From contig DFFN01000207.1 of assembly GCA_002369525.1 (NCBI GenBank), forward strand, positions 1 to 40,447: 40,447 bases of DNA, in the 5' to 3' direction. The position numbers and the translations under genes were made by a program. The notes beneath the pieces were generated by a model. It ran no database searches. It was not told where the DNA came from and saw nothing but the letters and a program-made list of their open reading frames with translations. This DNA is from Lachnoclostridium sp. UBA3775. Its GTDB lineage: Bacteria > Bacillota > Clostridia > Lachnospirales > Lachnospiraceae. Below, piece by piece: positions 8,330 to 16,407 of this stretch (positions are counted from its first letter, which is position 1; each line of letters begins with the position of its first letter).

Positions 8330-9058
8330 ATGTCAGGACATTCAAAATTCGCCAACATCAAGCATAAAAAGGCGGCAAATGACGCTGCAAAGGGAAAGAT
8401 TTTCACACGTCTCGGCCGTGAGATCGCGGTAGCCGTAAAGGAAGGCGGCGCAGATCCCGCAAACAATTCGAAGCTTAAGGATATCATTGCAAAGGCAAAG
8501 TCAAACAATATGCCCAACGATACCATAGAAAGAAGCATCAAAAAGGCCGCCGGCGATCTTGGCGCCGTAAACTATGAATTTGTATCATATGAAGGCTACG
8601 GTCCGAAGGGCTCGGCAATCATTGTCGAGGCGCTTACCGATAACAAGAACCGTACCGCTTCCAATATACGCAACGCTTTTACCAAGGGTAACGGTTCGAT
8701 CGGAACCCAGGGCTGCGTTTCTTTTATGTTCGATGAGAAGGGCTTCATCCTTGTTGACAAGGAGGAATATGAGGGCGATGCCGACGAGCTTATGATGATC
8801 GCTCTCGATGCCGGTGCGGAGGATATGTCGGAGGAGGATGACTGCTTCGAAATATATACTTCTCCCGATGATTTCTCGGCTGTAAGGGAAAATCTTGAGA
8901 ATGCGGGAATACCGATGGCTGAGGCTGAGGTCACCATGATTCCCCAGACCTATGTTTCCCTCACCGACGAGACCGATATCAAGAACTTCCAGAGAACAAT
9001 GGACCTGCTTGACGATGATGATGATGTACAGAACGTATATCATAATGTAGAGGAGTAA
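8330..9058 (+). CDS. yebC: YebC/PmpR family regulatory protein
   Basis: A conserved TACO1/YebC-family protein of 242 residues. Family members have been described as DNA-binding regulators (PmpR) and, more recently, as factors that help ribosomes at difficult proline stretches. The N-terminus MSGHSKFANIKHKKAANDA with KIFTRLGREI is diagnostic, as are GYGPKGSAIIVEALTDN and KGNGSIGTQGCVSFMFD. GGAGG stands before the ATG. It interrupts the usual argR-recN adjacency. The C-terminus is very acidic (DLLDDDDDVQNV). Confidence 0.96.
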   Translation: MSGHSKFANIKHKKAANDAAKGKIFTRLGREIAVAVKEGGADPANNSKLKDIIAKAKSNNMPNDTIERSIKKAAGDLGAVNYEFVSYEGYGPKGSAIIVEALTDNKNRTASNIRNAFTKGNGSIGTQGCVSFMFDEKGFILVDKEEYEGDADELMMIALDAGAEDMSEEDDCFEIYTSPDDFSAVRENLENAGIPMAEAEVTMIPQTYVSLTDETDIKNFQRTMDLLDDDDDVQNVYHNVEE

Positions 9059-9068
9059 TAAAAGCATT

Positions 9069-10751
9069 ATGCTTGTTAATCTTCATGTTAAAAATTTTGC
9101 CATAATCGATGAAATCTGGCTGGATTTCGGGCAGGGCTTCAATGTGCTGTCGGGTGAGACCGGAGCCGGAAAATCAATACTTATCGGTTCGATAAATGCC
9201 GCGCTCGGCGGAAAGATTTCGAAGGACCAGATGGGAACATATGCCGATTATGCGCTTGTCGAACTCGGTTTTGAGTCGGATGATCCGCAGATAAAGGATA
9301 TTTTTGAAAAAAATGACCTTATATACGAGGACGGGCTTGTAACGATTTCCAGAAGGATAGCATCGAACGGCCGAAGCGTATGCCGCGTAAACGGCGAGAC
9401 GGTCACGGCAGCGGTGCTGAAGGAAATCGCCGGAGTGCTTATCGATATCCACGGGCAGCATGAACATCAGTCACTGCTCTACAAGGAAGGCCAGAGAAGG
9501 ATAACCGATGAGAGCAGCGGCGAGTGTTTAAAAGCGCTTGACAGGGTAAAAAGCTGCTATGCCCTCTTTAAGGCGGCAAGGTCTGAATATGAAGAGGCTG
9601 CAGGCAGCAAAAGAAAAAGCGAACGCGAGCTGGAGCTTTTGTCCTATGAGGCCGAGGAAATAAAAAATGCCAGGCTTAAGGAAGGAGAGGACGAAAGCCT
9701 CGAGGAAAGATTCAGGGTGCTTTCAAATACTGAAAGGATACTTGAGGAAATAAAGCTTGCCGAGGATGCACTGTCTATGGGAAACGAGCCTGCCGAAGAG
9801 CTTCTGGACCGCGCGCAGAGGGCGCTGGGAAAGATAAGTTCCTTTGATGAGAAGCTTGCGGCTTTTTCGGAAAGGCTGGCATGTATTTCGGAAGAGCTTG
9901 GCGAGTTTAATGCAGGGCTGCGGGATTATGCCGAAGGCATATCCGGAGGCGAAGAGGAGTTTGAAGAGGTCAGCGAAAGACTTGACATTATAAACCGCCT
10001 CAAATCCAGATACGGACGGACGATAGAAGAGATAAATGCATATGCCGACAGCTGCTTAAAGCAGCTTGAGGAATATTCCGACTATGACAGCTACCTGGAC
10101 AGGCTGAAAAAGCAGCTGTCCGACAGGGAAAACGAGCTTAAAACAGCAAATGACCTGTTAAGGAAAGAAAGGGAAAAAGCTGCGGCAAAGCTGTCTGAAA
10201 GCATAGAAAATGCGATGAAGGATCTCAATTTTGAGAACGCACGCTTTGAAATCAGAATAGCTGAAACCGGTAATTTTTCCGAAACGGGAGATACTGAGCC
10301 GGAATTTTATCTGAGCGCAAACCTCGGCGAACCGATGAAAAAGCTTTCCGGCATCATCAGCGGCGGTGAGCTTTCGAGAATCATGCTTGCCATTAAGTCG
10401 GTTGCTGCCGTTGACAATTCAACGGGAACGCTGGTGTTTGACGAGATAGATACCGGTATCAGCGGACGCACGGCCCAGAAGGTTGCGGAAAAGATCGCGC
10501 TTCTTTCAAAAAGCCATCAGGTCATCTGTATCACCCACCTGCCCCAGCTTGCATCGATGGCGGACAATCATTTTCTCATTGAAAAGAAGCAGTCCGACGG
10601 ACATACAAGGACCGGAATCACAAGGCTTGAAGGCGAAGAAGTGATCGATGAGCTTTCAAGGATGCTCGGAGGTGCGCAGATTACCGATACGGTAAGGAAC
10701 AGCGCAAGGGAAATGAAGCAGCTTGCAAACGAAACCAAGAAAAAAATCTGA
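9069..10751 (+). CDS. recN: DNA repair protein RecN
   Basis: An SMC-like ATPase acting early in double-strand break repair. Walker A GETGAGKSILIGS lies near residues 30-42, long coiled-coil arms occupy about 160-360, and the C-terminal head carries SGGELSRIMLAIKS (signature), LVFDEIDTGISG (Walker B) and ITHLPQLASMADNHF. 560 residues is normal. It starts 10 nt after yebC with GAGGAG inside the yebC tail. No LexA box is visible upstream, consistent with expression from the operon promoter. Confidence 0.97.
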   Translation: MLVNLHVKNFAIIDEIWLDFGQGFNVLSGETGAGKSILIGSINAALGGKISKDQMGTYADYALVELGFESDDPQIKDIFEKNDLIYEDGLVTISRRIASNGRSVCRVNGETVTAAVLKEIAGVLIDIHGQHEHQSLLYKEGQRRITDESSGECLKALDRVKSCYALFKAARSEYEEAAGSKRKSERELELLSYEAEEIKNARLKEGEDESLEERFRVLSNTERILEEIKLAEDALSMGNEPAEELLDRAQRALGKISSFDEKLAAFSERLACISEELGEFNAGLRDYAEGISGGEEEFEEVSERLDIINRLKSRYGRTIEEINAYADSCLKQLEEYSDYDSYLDRLKKQLSDRENELKTANDLLRKEREKAAAKLSESIENAMKDLNFENARFEIRIAETGNFSETGDTEPEFYLSANLGEPMKKLSGIISGGELSRIMLAIKSVAAVDNSTGTLVFDEIDTGISGRTAQKVAEKIALLSKSHQVICITHLPQLASMADNHFLIEKKQSDGHTRTGITRLEGEEVIDELSRMLGGAQITDTVRNSAREMKQLANETKKKI

Positions 10752-10770
10752 AAAGAGGTATTGTAATAAT

Positions 10771-11796
10771 ATGAAAAAAACAATCATTGTAACCGGAGGC
10801 GCCGGATTTATCGGCAGTAATTTTGTATTTCATATGCTTGATACATATCCGGATTACAGGATAATCTGTCTTGACAAGCTTACCTATGCCGGTAATCTGT
10901 CAACGCTTAAAAACGTGATGGACAAACCTAATTTCCGCTTCGTAAAGGCTGACATCTGTGACAGGGAGGCTGTCAATAAGCTTTTTGAAGAGGAAAAACC
11001 TGATATCGTTGTCAACTTTGCCGCAGAATCGCATGTTGACCGTTCGATAGAAGACCCCGGAATCTTCCTCCAGACAAACATAATCGGTACGAGCGTTCTG
11101 ATGGATGCATGCAGGAAATACGGTATAGAAAGATATCATCAGGTATCGACAGACGAGGTGTACGGAGACCTGCCTTTGGACCGTCCAGACCTCTTCTTCA
11201 CCGAAACCACGCCGATACATACGAGCTCCCCTTATTCGAGCTCCAAGGCAGCCGCAGATCTTTTGGTGCTCGCATACCAGAGAACCTACGGCCTTCCTGT
11301 TTCGATAAGCCGCTGCTCAAACAATTACGGCCCTTATCACTTCCCGGAGAAGCTGATTCCTTTGATGATTGCAAATGCCCTTAACGACAAGCCGCTGCCG
11401 GTTTACGGCGAGGGCCTTAATGTGCGTGACTGGCTCTATGTTGAGGATCACTGCCGCGCAATCGACCTTATCATCCATAAAGGCAGAGTAGGAGAGGTTT
11501 ACAATGTCGGCGGTCATAACGAGATGAAAAATATAGACATAGTGAAGCTCATCTGCAAGGAGCTCGGAAAACCCGAAAGCCTTATCACCCATGTCACGGA
11601 CCGTAAGGGACACGATATGCGTTATGCGATCGATCCCACAAAGATCCATGACGAGCTCGGCTGGCTTCCTGAAACCAGATTTGCCGACGGAATCAAGAAA
11701 ACAATCAAATGGTATCTCGACAACCGTGAGTGGTGGGAGGAAATCATTTCGGGTGAATACCGGAATTACTATGAAAAAATGTACGCAGGACGTTAA
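10771..11796 (+). CDS. rfbB: dTDP-glucose 4,6-dehydratase
   Basis: An extended SDR enzyme converting dTDP-glucose to the 4-keto-6-deoxy sugar, the precursor of dTDP-rhamnose and related surface sugars. NAD-binding GGAGFIGSNF lies at the N-terminus, then AAESHVDRSI, the catalytic TDEVYG and YSSSK of the active-site Tyr/Lys pair, and RCSNNYGPYHFPEKLIP. 341 residues from ATG 10771 (AGAGG upstream) is normal. It is unusual in lacking rfbA, rfbC and rfbD partners here and in following recN by only 19 nt, which suggests co-transcription. Confidence 0.95.
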   Translation: MKKTIIVTGGAGFIGSNFVFHMLDTYPDYRIICLDKLTYAGNLSTLKNVMDKPNFRFVKADICDREAVNKLFEEEKPDIVVNFAAESHVDRSIEDPGIFLQTNIIGTSVLMDACRKYGIERYHQVSTDEVYGDLPLDRPDLFFTETTPIHTSSPYSSSKAAADLLVLAYQRTYGLPVSISRCSNNYGPYHFPEKLIPLMIANALNDKPLPVYGEGLNVRDWLYVEDHCRAIDLIIHKGRVGEVYNVGGHNEMKNIDIVKLICKELGKPESLITHVTDRKGHDMRYAIDPTKIHDELGWLPETRFADGIKKTIKWYLDNREWWEEIISGEYRNYYEKMYAGR

Positions 11797-11864
11797 AATC
11801 ATCTGAAAAATTAAAATAGTACAAAAAAAAGACAAGATAAAACATCAATTTCCGAAAATAATAG

Positions 11865-11893
11865 TGGAATAATTCTGTAAAATGTGGTATTCT
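11865..11893 (+). promoter_or_regulatory. Candidate extended -10 promoter for the pilin group
   Basis: TGG followed by TATTCT (-10 at 11888-11893) with a weak -35-like TGGAAT at 11865-11870, spacer 17. It lies in the 167-nt gap between rfbB and the pilin-like gene, just before an AAGGAG ribosome site at 11903-11908. The -35 matches only three of six bases, so the call depends on the extended -10. Confidence 0.4.
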
Positions 11894-11916
11894 CTATGGT
11901 ATAAGGAGAATAGTGG

Positions 11917-11967
11917 ATGATGGGGATTCCCTACCCATTTTCTGCGGAACGGAGAACAGAATTATGA
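11917..11967 (+). CDS. Possible 16-codon leader ORF overlapping the pilin start
   Basis: ATG at 11917 sits eight bases after AAGGAG (11903-11908), good spacing. The 16-codon frame (MMGIPYPFSAERRTEL) ends in TGA that overlaps the pilin ATG as ATGA, the same junction used between genuine genes in this window. This suggests translational coupling of the pilin to a short upstream peptide. The peptide resembles nothing I recognise. Alternatively the region is untranslated, or a GTG at 11913 extends the pilin. Confidence 0.3.
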   Translation: MMGIPYPFSAERRTEL

Positions 11968-12482
11968 AAGGAAAAAGGAACCAAGGCTTTTCGCTCGTCG
12001 AGCTGATAGTGGTTATTGCCATCATGGCAGTGCTTGTTGGCGTTCTTGCACCCGCCTATCTCAAATACGTAGAAAAGTCAAGAAAGTCGAAAGACTTGCA
12101 GCTGATTGACAATATTGTCAAAACAGGTACGACCATTGCGACCGACCCGGATAATGAATATTATATTCCGGAAAATGCAAAGTTTATCGTCACCTGTACC
12201 AACGGCACGCTCAGCGTGTCAATCGATCCGAACACAATGGATGATACCGACGGGCATCGTACGGATGCCGAGAATGACTGGAAAGAGACCTCGGGTCTTA
12301 AATCAAACAGTGCAAAGCTCACATCGAAAGATTGGAAATCAAAAAGCGGAGACTTTCACGGAATTGTAAATCCGGTCGGAACTATCAAGTGGAAGTTATC
12401 TTCCGTAAACGGAGTGTTTGCCAATATCAATGCATACTCCAAGGACTTTGCAAATTATTTTGAAGATGATGCTACACCGTAA
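11964..12482 (+). CDS. Type IV pilin-like (prepilin) protein
   Basis: The 172-residue product begins with a classic class III signal: MKGKRNQG then FSLVELIVVIAIMAVLVGV, i.e. Gly at -1, Phe at +1, Glu at +5 and a hydrophobic helix. It should be cut and N-methylated by a prepilin peptidase and sit in a pilus, pseudopilus or membrane. The C-terminal domain after about residue 45 is polar and unassigned. No pilus ATPase, PilC or peptidase gene is in the window. ATG 11964 gives a normal eight-residue leader. A GTG at 11913 with its own AAGGAG would add 17 residues. Confidence 0.8.
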   Translation: MKGKRNQGFSLVELIVVIAIMAVLVGVLAPAYLKYVEKSRKSKDLQLIDNIVKTGTTIATDPDNEYYIPENAKFIVTCTNGTLSVSIDPNTMDDTDGHRTDAENDWKETSGLKSNSAKLTSKDWKSKSGDFHGIVNPVGTIKWKLSSVNGVFANINAYSKDFANYFEDDATP

Positions 12483-12536
12483 TTACATCGGCTTGATCTT
12501 CAAAGAAAAACACTTTTAAATTAATTAACGACATCA

Positions 12537-12571
12537 TTTATTCCGGGGGCAAATTCTGTCTCCGGAATAAA
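12537..12571. repeat. Perfect 10-bp inverted repeat between pilin and lipoprotein genes
   Basis: TTTATTCCGG (12537-12546) pairs exactly with 12562-12571 around a 15-nt loop. No T-tract follows on the plus strand, so it is a poor terminator there; it may be an mRNA 3' stabilising stem for the pilin or a weak attenuator ahead of the lipoprotein gene. Confidence 0.5.
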
Positions 12572-12609
12572 AATGTATAAAAGGTACTGAAAAAGGAGAG
12601 AAAGTGATT

Positions 12610-13152
12610 ATGAAAATCAAAAAAATCGTAGCCGCAACAATGCTTGCAACACTTGTTTTTACCGCATGCGGATCTGACAGCTCGTCATCGGGCTCTTCAT
12701 CCAAGGCATCAAGCTCTGCATCGTCTGCAAGTTCTTCCGCAGAAAGCTCATCTGCAGAGGTTCCCGCAGAGATAGATATAAATGCCGTTGCGGATGCACT
12801 TAAGACAGAGGTTAAGTTTGACGGAGAAATGACGAAGCTTGACGATGAAGTTGCAAAGATCATGGTTGAGGTTCCCGAGGGCGGACAGGGCATGATTTAT
12901 GCTATTCAAGGTGAACAGTCTGCCGATAATTTCGGCGTTTATAAATGTGCTGATGCAGGTCAGGTAGATACTGTTATTGCCAATATAAACACTTATTTAA
13001 ATGACAACAAAGATGAAATGAGCAAGTACAAGCCTGAGGATGTTCCGAAGATTGAAAATGCCATAATTAAGAAGAGCGGTAATTATGCAGTGTTCTGCGT
13101 TACTGCCGACAATGCCAAGGCTAAAGAGGTAATTGAAAGGTTCTTCAAGTGA
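12610..13152 (+). CDS. DUF4358-type lipoprotein
   Basis: The 180-residue exported lipoprotein has a signal peptide with a lipobox ending at Cys20 (LVFTAC), then a Ser/Ala-rich linker (about residues 22-52), then a small globular domain (AVADALKTEVKFDGEM, GQVDTVIANINTYL, NYAVFCVTADNAKAKEVIERF). The domain resembles the DUF4358 family of Firmicutes; its function is unknown. ATG 12610 is preferred, though a GTG at 12604 is closer to AAGGAG (12593-12598). Its stop is separated by one base from the next ATG, so it is very likely co-translated with the DHHW protein. Confidence 0.8.
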   Translation: MKIKKIVAATMLATLVFTACGSDSSSSGSSSKASSSASSASSSAESSSAEVPAEIDINAVADALKTEVKFDGEMTKLDDEVAKIMVEVPEGGQGMIYAIQGEQSADNFGVYKCADAGQVDTVIANINTYLNDNKDEMSKYKPEDVPKIENAIIKKSGNYAVFCVTADNAKAKEVIERFFK

Positions 13153-13153
13153 T

Positions 13154-14728
13154 ATGAATGAAGACAGGGATGATTTAAATCTAGGCGACCGCCCGACAGG
13201 GAGGCGTCCTGCCGGAAACCGCCCATCGGGTGAAAGGCCGGCAGGAGTACGTCCCGACGGATACAGACCTGCAGGAAGTCGTCCTGCGGGGAACCGGCCG
13301 GCCGGCTCCCGCCCGCGTACCGACAGACCCTATTCCGAACGTGATCCCGAAAGAAAACCGGCACGAAGACCCGTATACGAAGCGGGGGATCGTGTAAGGC
13401 GTACCGGCAGGGAGGTTTATGAAAGAGGCGACAGGGCTCCGTCTGCGCGAAGAGAGCAGAGAACGTCCGGAAGCTATATGTCCAGGAGCTATGCGGGAAG
13501 AAGAAAGAAAAAATCCCGGATGAAGCCGCAGGTCAAGATTGCACTTGCAATCCTCGGCATAACCCTGGTAATCATTACCGGACTCATCCTTATCACCTTT
13601 GCAGGGAACAAAAAAAACGAAAGCGGGCCGAAGAATAACCCGATATACGTGGCTGACATATCAGACCCTCCGACTAAAGTGCCTGAAACAAGTCCCGCAG
13701 TAACTGCGGAACCTGAGATCAGCACGAGTCCCGGAGCGGATGTTACTAAAGAACCGGATCCAGAGACAACAAAAGCGGCCGATCCGACCGCACTTCCCTA
13801 TGCCGATGCGACCAAGGAGGAAATCAAGTATATAAAAGGCCTGTATCTTTTAAGGGATGCGGCATATGAACCCTATACTTATGTTGATTCCACCGCAAAG
13901 CTTTATGCCGATGCGGTAAATTCCGCCGCAGCAGGTCTTCCGGGCGTGAAAATATACTGCTCGGCCATTCCTTTGAGCTCGGGAATTACCTTCCCTGAAC
14001 ATTTAAGGTCGGAGATCAATTCCACCGACCAGAAGTCGGCATGCGAAAAGATAGGCGAGAAAATAAGCAGCCCCGTGACCTATGTAAACATTTTTGACGC
14101 GATCAACGAACACAGGAGCGAATATGTTTACTACAGGACTGACCATCACTGGACGGGACGCGGTGCATATTACGCATATGCCGAAATAATGAAGGCCATG
14201 GGAAAACAGCCCAAGCCGATAACCATGTATACCTTAAGGACGTACGACGGTTTTTACGGTTCATTTTATAACGATACCAAGGGTGATGCAAATGCGGAAG
14301 GAATGCTTACAAAGAACCCTGATGTAGTTGAGGCCTATGTGTCCGGCGTTTCCACTAACATGGAGATCACAGACACAAAGGATAAGACCTTTGCATGGCC
14401 GATGTTAAACAATGTGTCCGATTACGGAAAAACACTGAAATACTGCTGTTATATAGGCGGTGATTACCCCTATACCAAGATCGAGAACAAAAACCTTAAG
14501 GACGGAAGCGCCTGCATACTTGTAAAGGAATCATTCGGAAATGCATTTGCGCCGTTCCTTGCCGATCATTACCAGTATGTATATGTTGTAGATTACAGAT
14601 ATTACAAAAAGAGCTTCAAGGCTCTTGTGCAGGAAACAAAAGCAAAGGAAATCATTTTCCTTAACAACCTGTCGATGACAAGAAACAAAGCATTGGTGGC
14701 TAAATTTACCGCCTGTGTAAAGAGTTGA
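13154..14728 (+). CDS. DHHW family membrane protein, AlgX/SGNH-like
   Basis: The 524-residue protein has four parts: a basic cytoplasmic N-terminus (1-126) with about nine RPAGx pentapeptides (13-59); one membrane helix (127-150); an extracytoplasmic Pro/Thr/Glu-rich stalk (about 155-215); and a C-terminal domain of the DHHW family with TDHHWTGRGAYYAY (D330, H331, H332, W333) and KESFGNAFAPFL with S460. Such domains are related to AlgJ/AlgX and may O-acetylate exported polysaccharide, with Asp/His and Ser as candidate catalytic residues. No MBOAT acyltransferase partner is in the window. ATG 13154 has a distant AAAGG; a TTG seven codons upstream is possible. Confidence 0.82.
   Translation: MNEDRDDLNLGDRPTGRRPAGNRPSGERPAGVRPDGYRPAGSRPAGNRPAGSRPRTDRPYSERDPERKPARRPVYEAGDRVRRTGREVYERGDRAPSARREQRTSGSYMSRSYAGRRKKKSRMKPQVKIALAILGITLVIITGLILITFAGNKKNESGPKNNPIYVADISDPPTKVPETSPAVTAEPEISTSPGADVTKEPDPETTKAADPTALPYADATKEEIKYIKGLYLLRDAAYEPYTYVDSTAKLYADAVNSAAAGLPGVKIYCSAIPLSSGITFPEHLRSEINSTDQKSACEKIGEKISSPVTYVNIFDAINEHRSEYVYYRTDHHWTGRGAYYAYAEIMKAMGKQPKPITMYTLRTYDGFYGSFYNDTKGDANAEGMLTKNPDVVEAYVSGVSTNMEITDTKDKTFAWPMLNNVSDYGKTLKYCCYIGGDYPYTKIENKNLKDGSACILVKESFGNAFAPFLADHYQYVYVVDYRYYKKSFKALVQETKAKEIIFLNNLSMTRNKALVAKFTACVKS
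13190..13330 (+). repeat. Pentapeptide-coding repeats (RPAGx, 15-bp period)
   Basis: About nine consecutive copies of a degenerate 15-bp unit encoding Arg-Pro-(Ala/Ser/Thr/Asp)-Gly-x at the start of the DHHW protein. The units differ at synonymous sites, so the array is not freshly expanded. It lies on the cytoplasmic side of the membrane helix, which is unexpected for a Pro-rich linker. Confidence 0.85.
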
Positions 14729-14733
14729 GAAAC

Positions 14734-14783
14734 AAACCGCTTGTATTTTCAAAAAATATTGAAAAAATAAGCGGTTTTTCTTT
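14734..14783 (+). terminator. Rho-independent terminator after the DHHW gene
   Basis: Stem AAACCGCTT (14734-14742) pairs with AAGCGGTTT (14769-14777), followed by a T-rich tract. The loop is long (26 nt, A/T-rich). It ends the pilin/lipoprotein/DHHW unit six bases after the stop codon. Confidence 0.8.
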
Positions 14784-14809
14784 GCATATCAGAAATTTTA
14801 TGGTATAAT
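14781..14809 (+). promoter_or_regulatory. Extended -10 promoter for glgA
   Basis: -35 TTTGCA (14781-14786), spacer 17, TGG plus perfect TATAAT (14804-14809). The -35 lies within the T-tract of the preceding terminator, so the two signals are packed together. The predicted leader is about 58 nt and ends in GGAGGA before the ATG. Confidence 0.75.
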
Positions 14810-14873
14810 GTTTCTGTGGATTATGTGCACTTTTCATATGATCCGCGAGAAGGTTAAACTTATTGGAGGAATT

Positions 14874-16310
14874 ATGAAAAATATATTGTTTGTAGCATCG
14901 GAATGTGTGCCCTTTATCAAAACCGGCGGCCTTGCGGACGTTGTAGGAGCACTTCCCAAATATTGCAATAAGGACGAGTTCGATATCAGGGTCCTTATCC
15001 CCAATTATAAGTCCATTCCCCAAAAATATAAATCACAGATGAGATACAAAACTCATTTCTATATGGACCTCGCATGGAGGACCCAGTACGTGGGCGTGCT
15101 TGAAATGGAACTTGACGGGGTTAAATTCTATTTTATTGACAATGAATTTTATTTTGCCGGCGACAAGCCCTACGGAGAAATCTATCAGGACATCGAGAAA
15201 TTTGCATTTTTCTCGAAGGCTGCGCTTTCGGCAATGCCTGTGCTTGATTTCAGACCGGACATCATACATTGCCATGACTGGCAGACAGGTCTCATCCCCG
15301 TAATGCTCCATGATTCATTCCAGAATAATCCGTTCTATCACGGGATCAAGACTGTAATGACGATACATAACCTTAAATTCCAGGGTGTATGGGACAAGAA
15401 GACAATTCAGGACATTACCGGACTTTCATCATACTACTTTGCTCCCGACAAGCTTGAAGCTTACGGTGACGCAAACTACTTGAAGGGCGGTATCGTATAT
15501 GCCGACATGGTAACAACGGTAAGCCGCACCTATGCCGAGGAGATCAAGACTCCGTTCTACGGCGAAGGGCTTGACGGTCTGATGAACGCAAGAAGCAACT
15601 GCCTTAGAGGTATTGTAAACGGACTTGACTATGACGTTTGGAATCCCGAGACCGATCCCTACATCGTAAATAATTACAATGCCATTAATTTCCGCAAGGA
15701 AAAGGTAAAGAACAAGACTGCTCTTCAGGAAGAGCTCGGACTTGCCGTAAACGATAAGATTTTTGCCGTCGGAATTGTTTCGAGACTTACTGACCAGAAG
15801 GGACTTGACCTTGTAGATTATGTTATCGAAGAGCTCTGTGCTCCGGACATGCAGTTCATTGTGCTCGGTACCGGTGATCCGAAATATGAGAACCTTTTCA
15901 GGCACTATGAATGGAAGTACAAGGACAGGGTATCTGCAAACATTTACTACAATAACGAGCGTTCTCATAAGATCTACGCTGCCTGCGATGCTTATCTGAT
16001 GCCTTCGCTTTTCGAGCCTTGCGGTCTTTCACAGCTTATGAGCCTCCGTTACGGCACGGTGCCCATCGTAAGGGAAACAGGCGGACTTAAGGATACGGTT
16101 GAACCTTACAACCAGTATGAAAACACCGGAACCGGTTTCAGCTTCCGCAATTACAATGCACATGAAATGCTCAATGCCGTAAGATATGCAAAGGATGTAT
16201 ACTACAATCATAAACGTGAATGGAACAAGATAGTTGACAGAGGCATGGCCGCTGATTTCTCATGGAAGGCTTCTGCGGGACAATATGAAGATCTTTACAG
16301 ATGTATGTAA
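14874..16310 (+). CDS. glgA: Glycogen synthase (ADP-glucose)
   Basis: A GT5 glucosyltransferase that extends alpha-1,4-glucan from ADP-glucose for storage polysaccharide. The N-terminal KTGGLADVVGALPK holds the ADP-glucose-binding Lys, HDWQTGLIPV follows, and the C-terminal domain has PSLFEPCGLSQLMSLRYGTV and the ETGGLKDTV loop. 478 residues is typical. ATG 14874 (MKNILFVASE) follows GGAGGA. It is flanked by terminators and has its own promoter, so it is a single-gene unit. The other glg genes are absent here. Confidence 0.96.
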   Translation: MKNILFVASECVPFIKTGGLADVVGALPKYCNKDEFDIRVLIPNYKSIPQKYKSQMRYKTHFYMDLAWRTQYVGVLEMELDGVKFYFIDNEFYFAGDKPYGEIYQDIEKFAFFSKAALSAMPVLDFRPDIIHCHDWQTGLIPVMLHDSFQNNPFYHGIKTVMTIHNLKFQGVWDKKTIQDITGLSSYYFAPDKLEAYGDANYLKGGIVYADMVTTVSRTYAEEIKTPFYGEGLDGLMNARSNCLRGIVNGLDYDVWNPETDPYIVNNYNAINFRKEKVKNKTALQEELGLAVNDKIFAVGIVSRLTDQKGLDLVDYVIEELCAPDMQFIVLGTGDPKYENLFRHYEWKYKDRVSANIYYNNERSHKIYAACDAYLMPSLFEPCGLSQLMSLRYGTVPIVRETGGLKDTVEPYNQYENTGTGFSFRNYNAHEMLNAVRYAKDVYYNHKREWNKIVDRGMAADFSWKASAGQYEDLYRCM

Positions 16311-16331
16311 ACAATATTGCTATTGATCGCC

Positions 16332-16374
16332 AATTCCCACGACATATTGCTGCCGTGGGAATTTGGTGCGTTTT
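16332..16374 (+). terminator. Probable terminator after glgA
   Basis: A 10-bp stem AATTCCCACG (16332-16341) with its complement at 16354-16363, 12-nt loop, then a mixed sequence ending in TTTT (16371-16374). The U-tract is displaced by seven bases, so termination may be partial. Confidence 0.6.
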
Positions 16375-16407
16375 AGAAACAGTATTTTCAGACAAATGAG
16401 GTCATAA

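Noticed and set aside
12537..12571. Rho-independent terminator after the pilin gene
   Set aside because: The stem is perfect but no T-tract follows on the plus strand, so it is listed only as an inverted repeat.
16311..16407. Promoter for murE
   Set aside because: TTGGTG at 16363-16368 has no convincing -10 at suitable distance; murE must be transcribed from something I could not identify.
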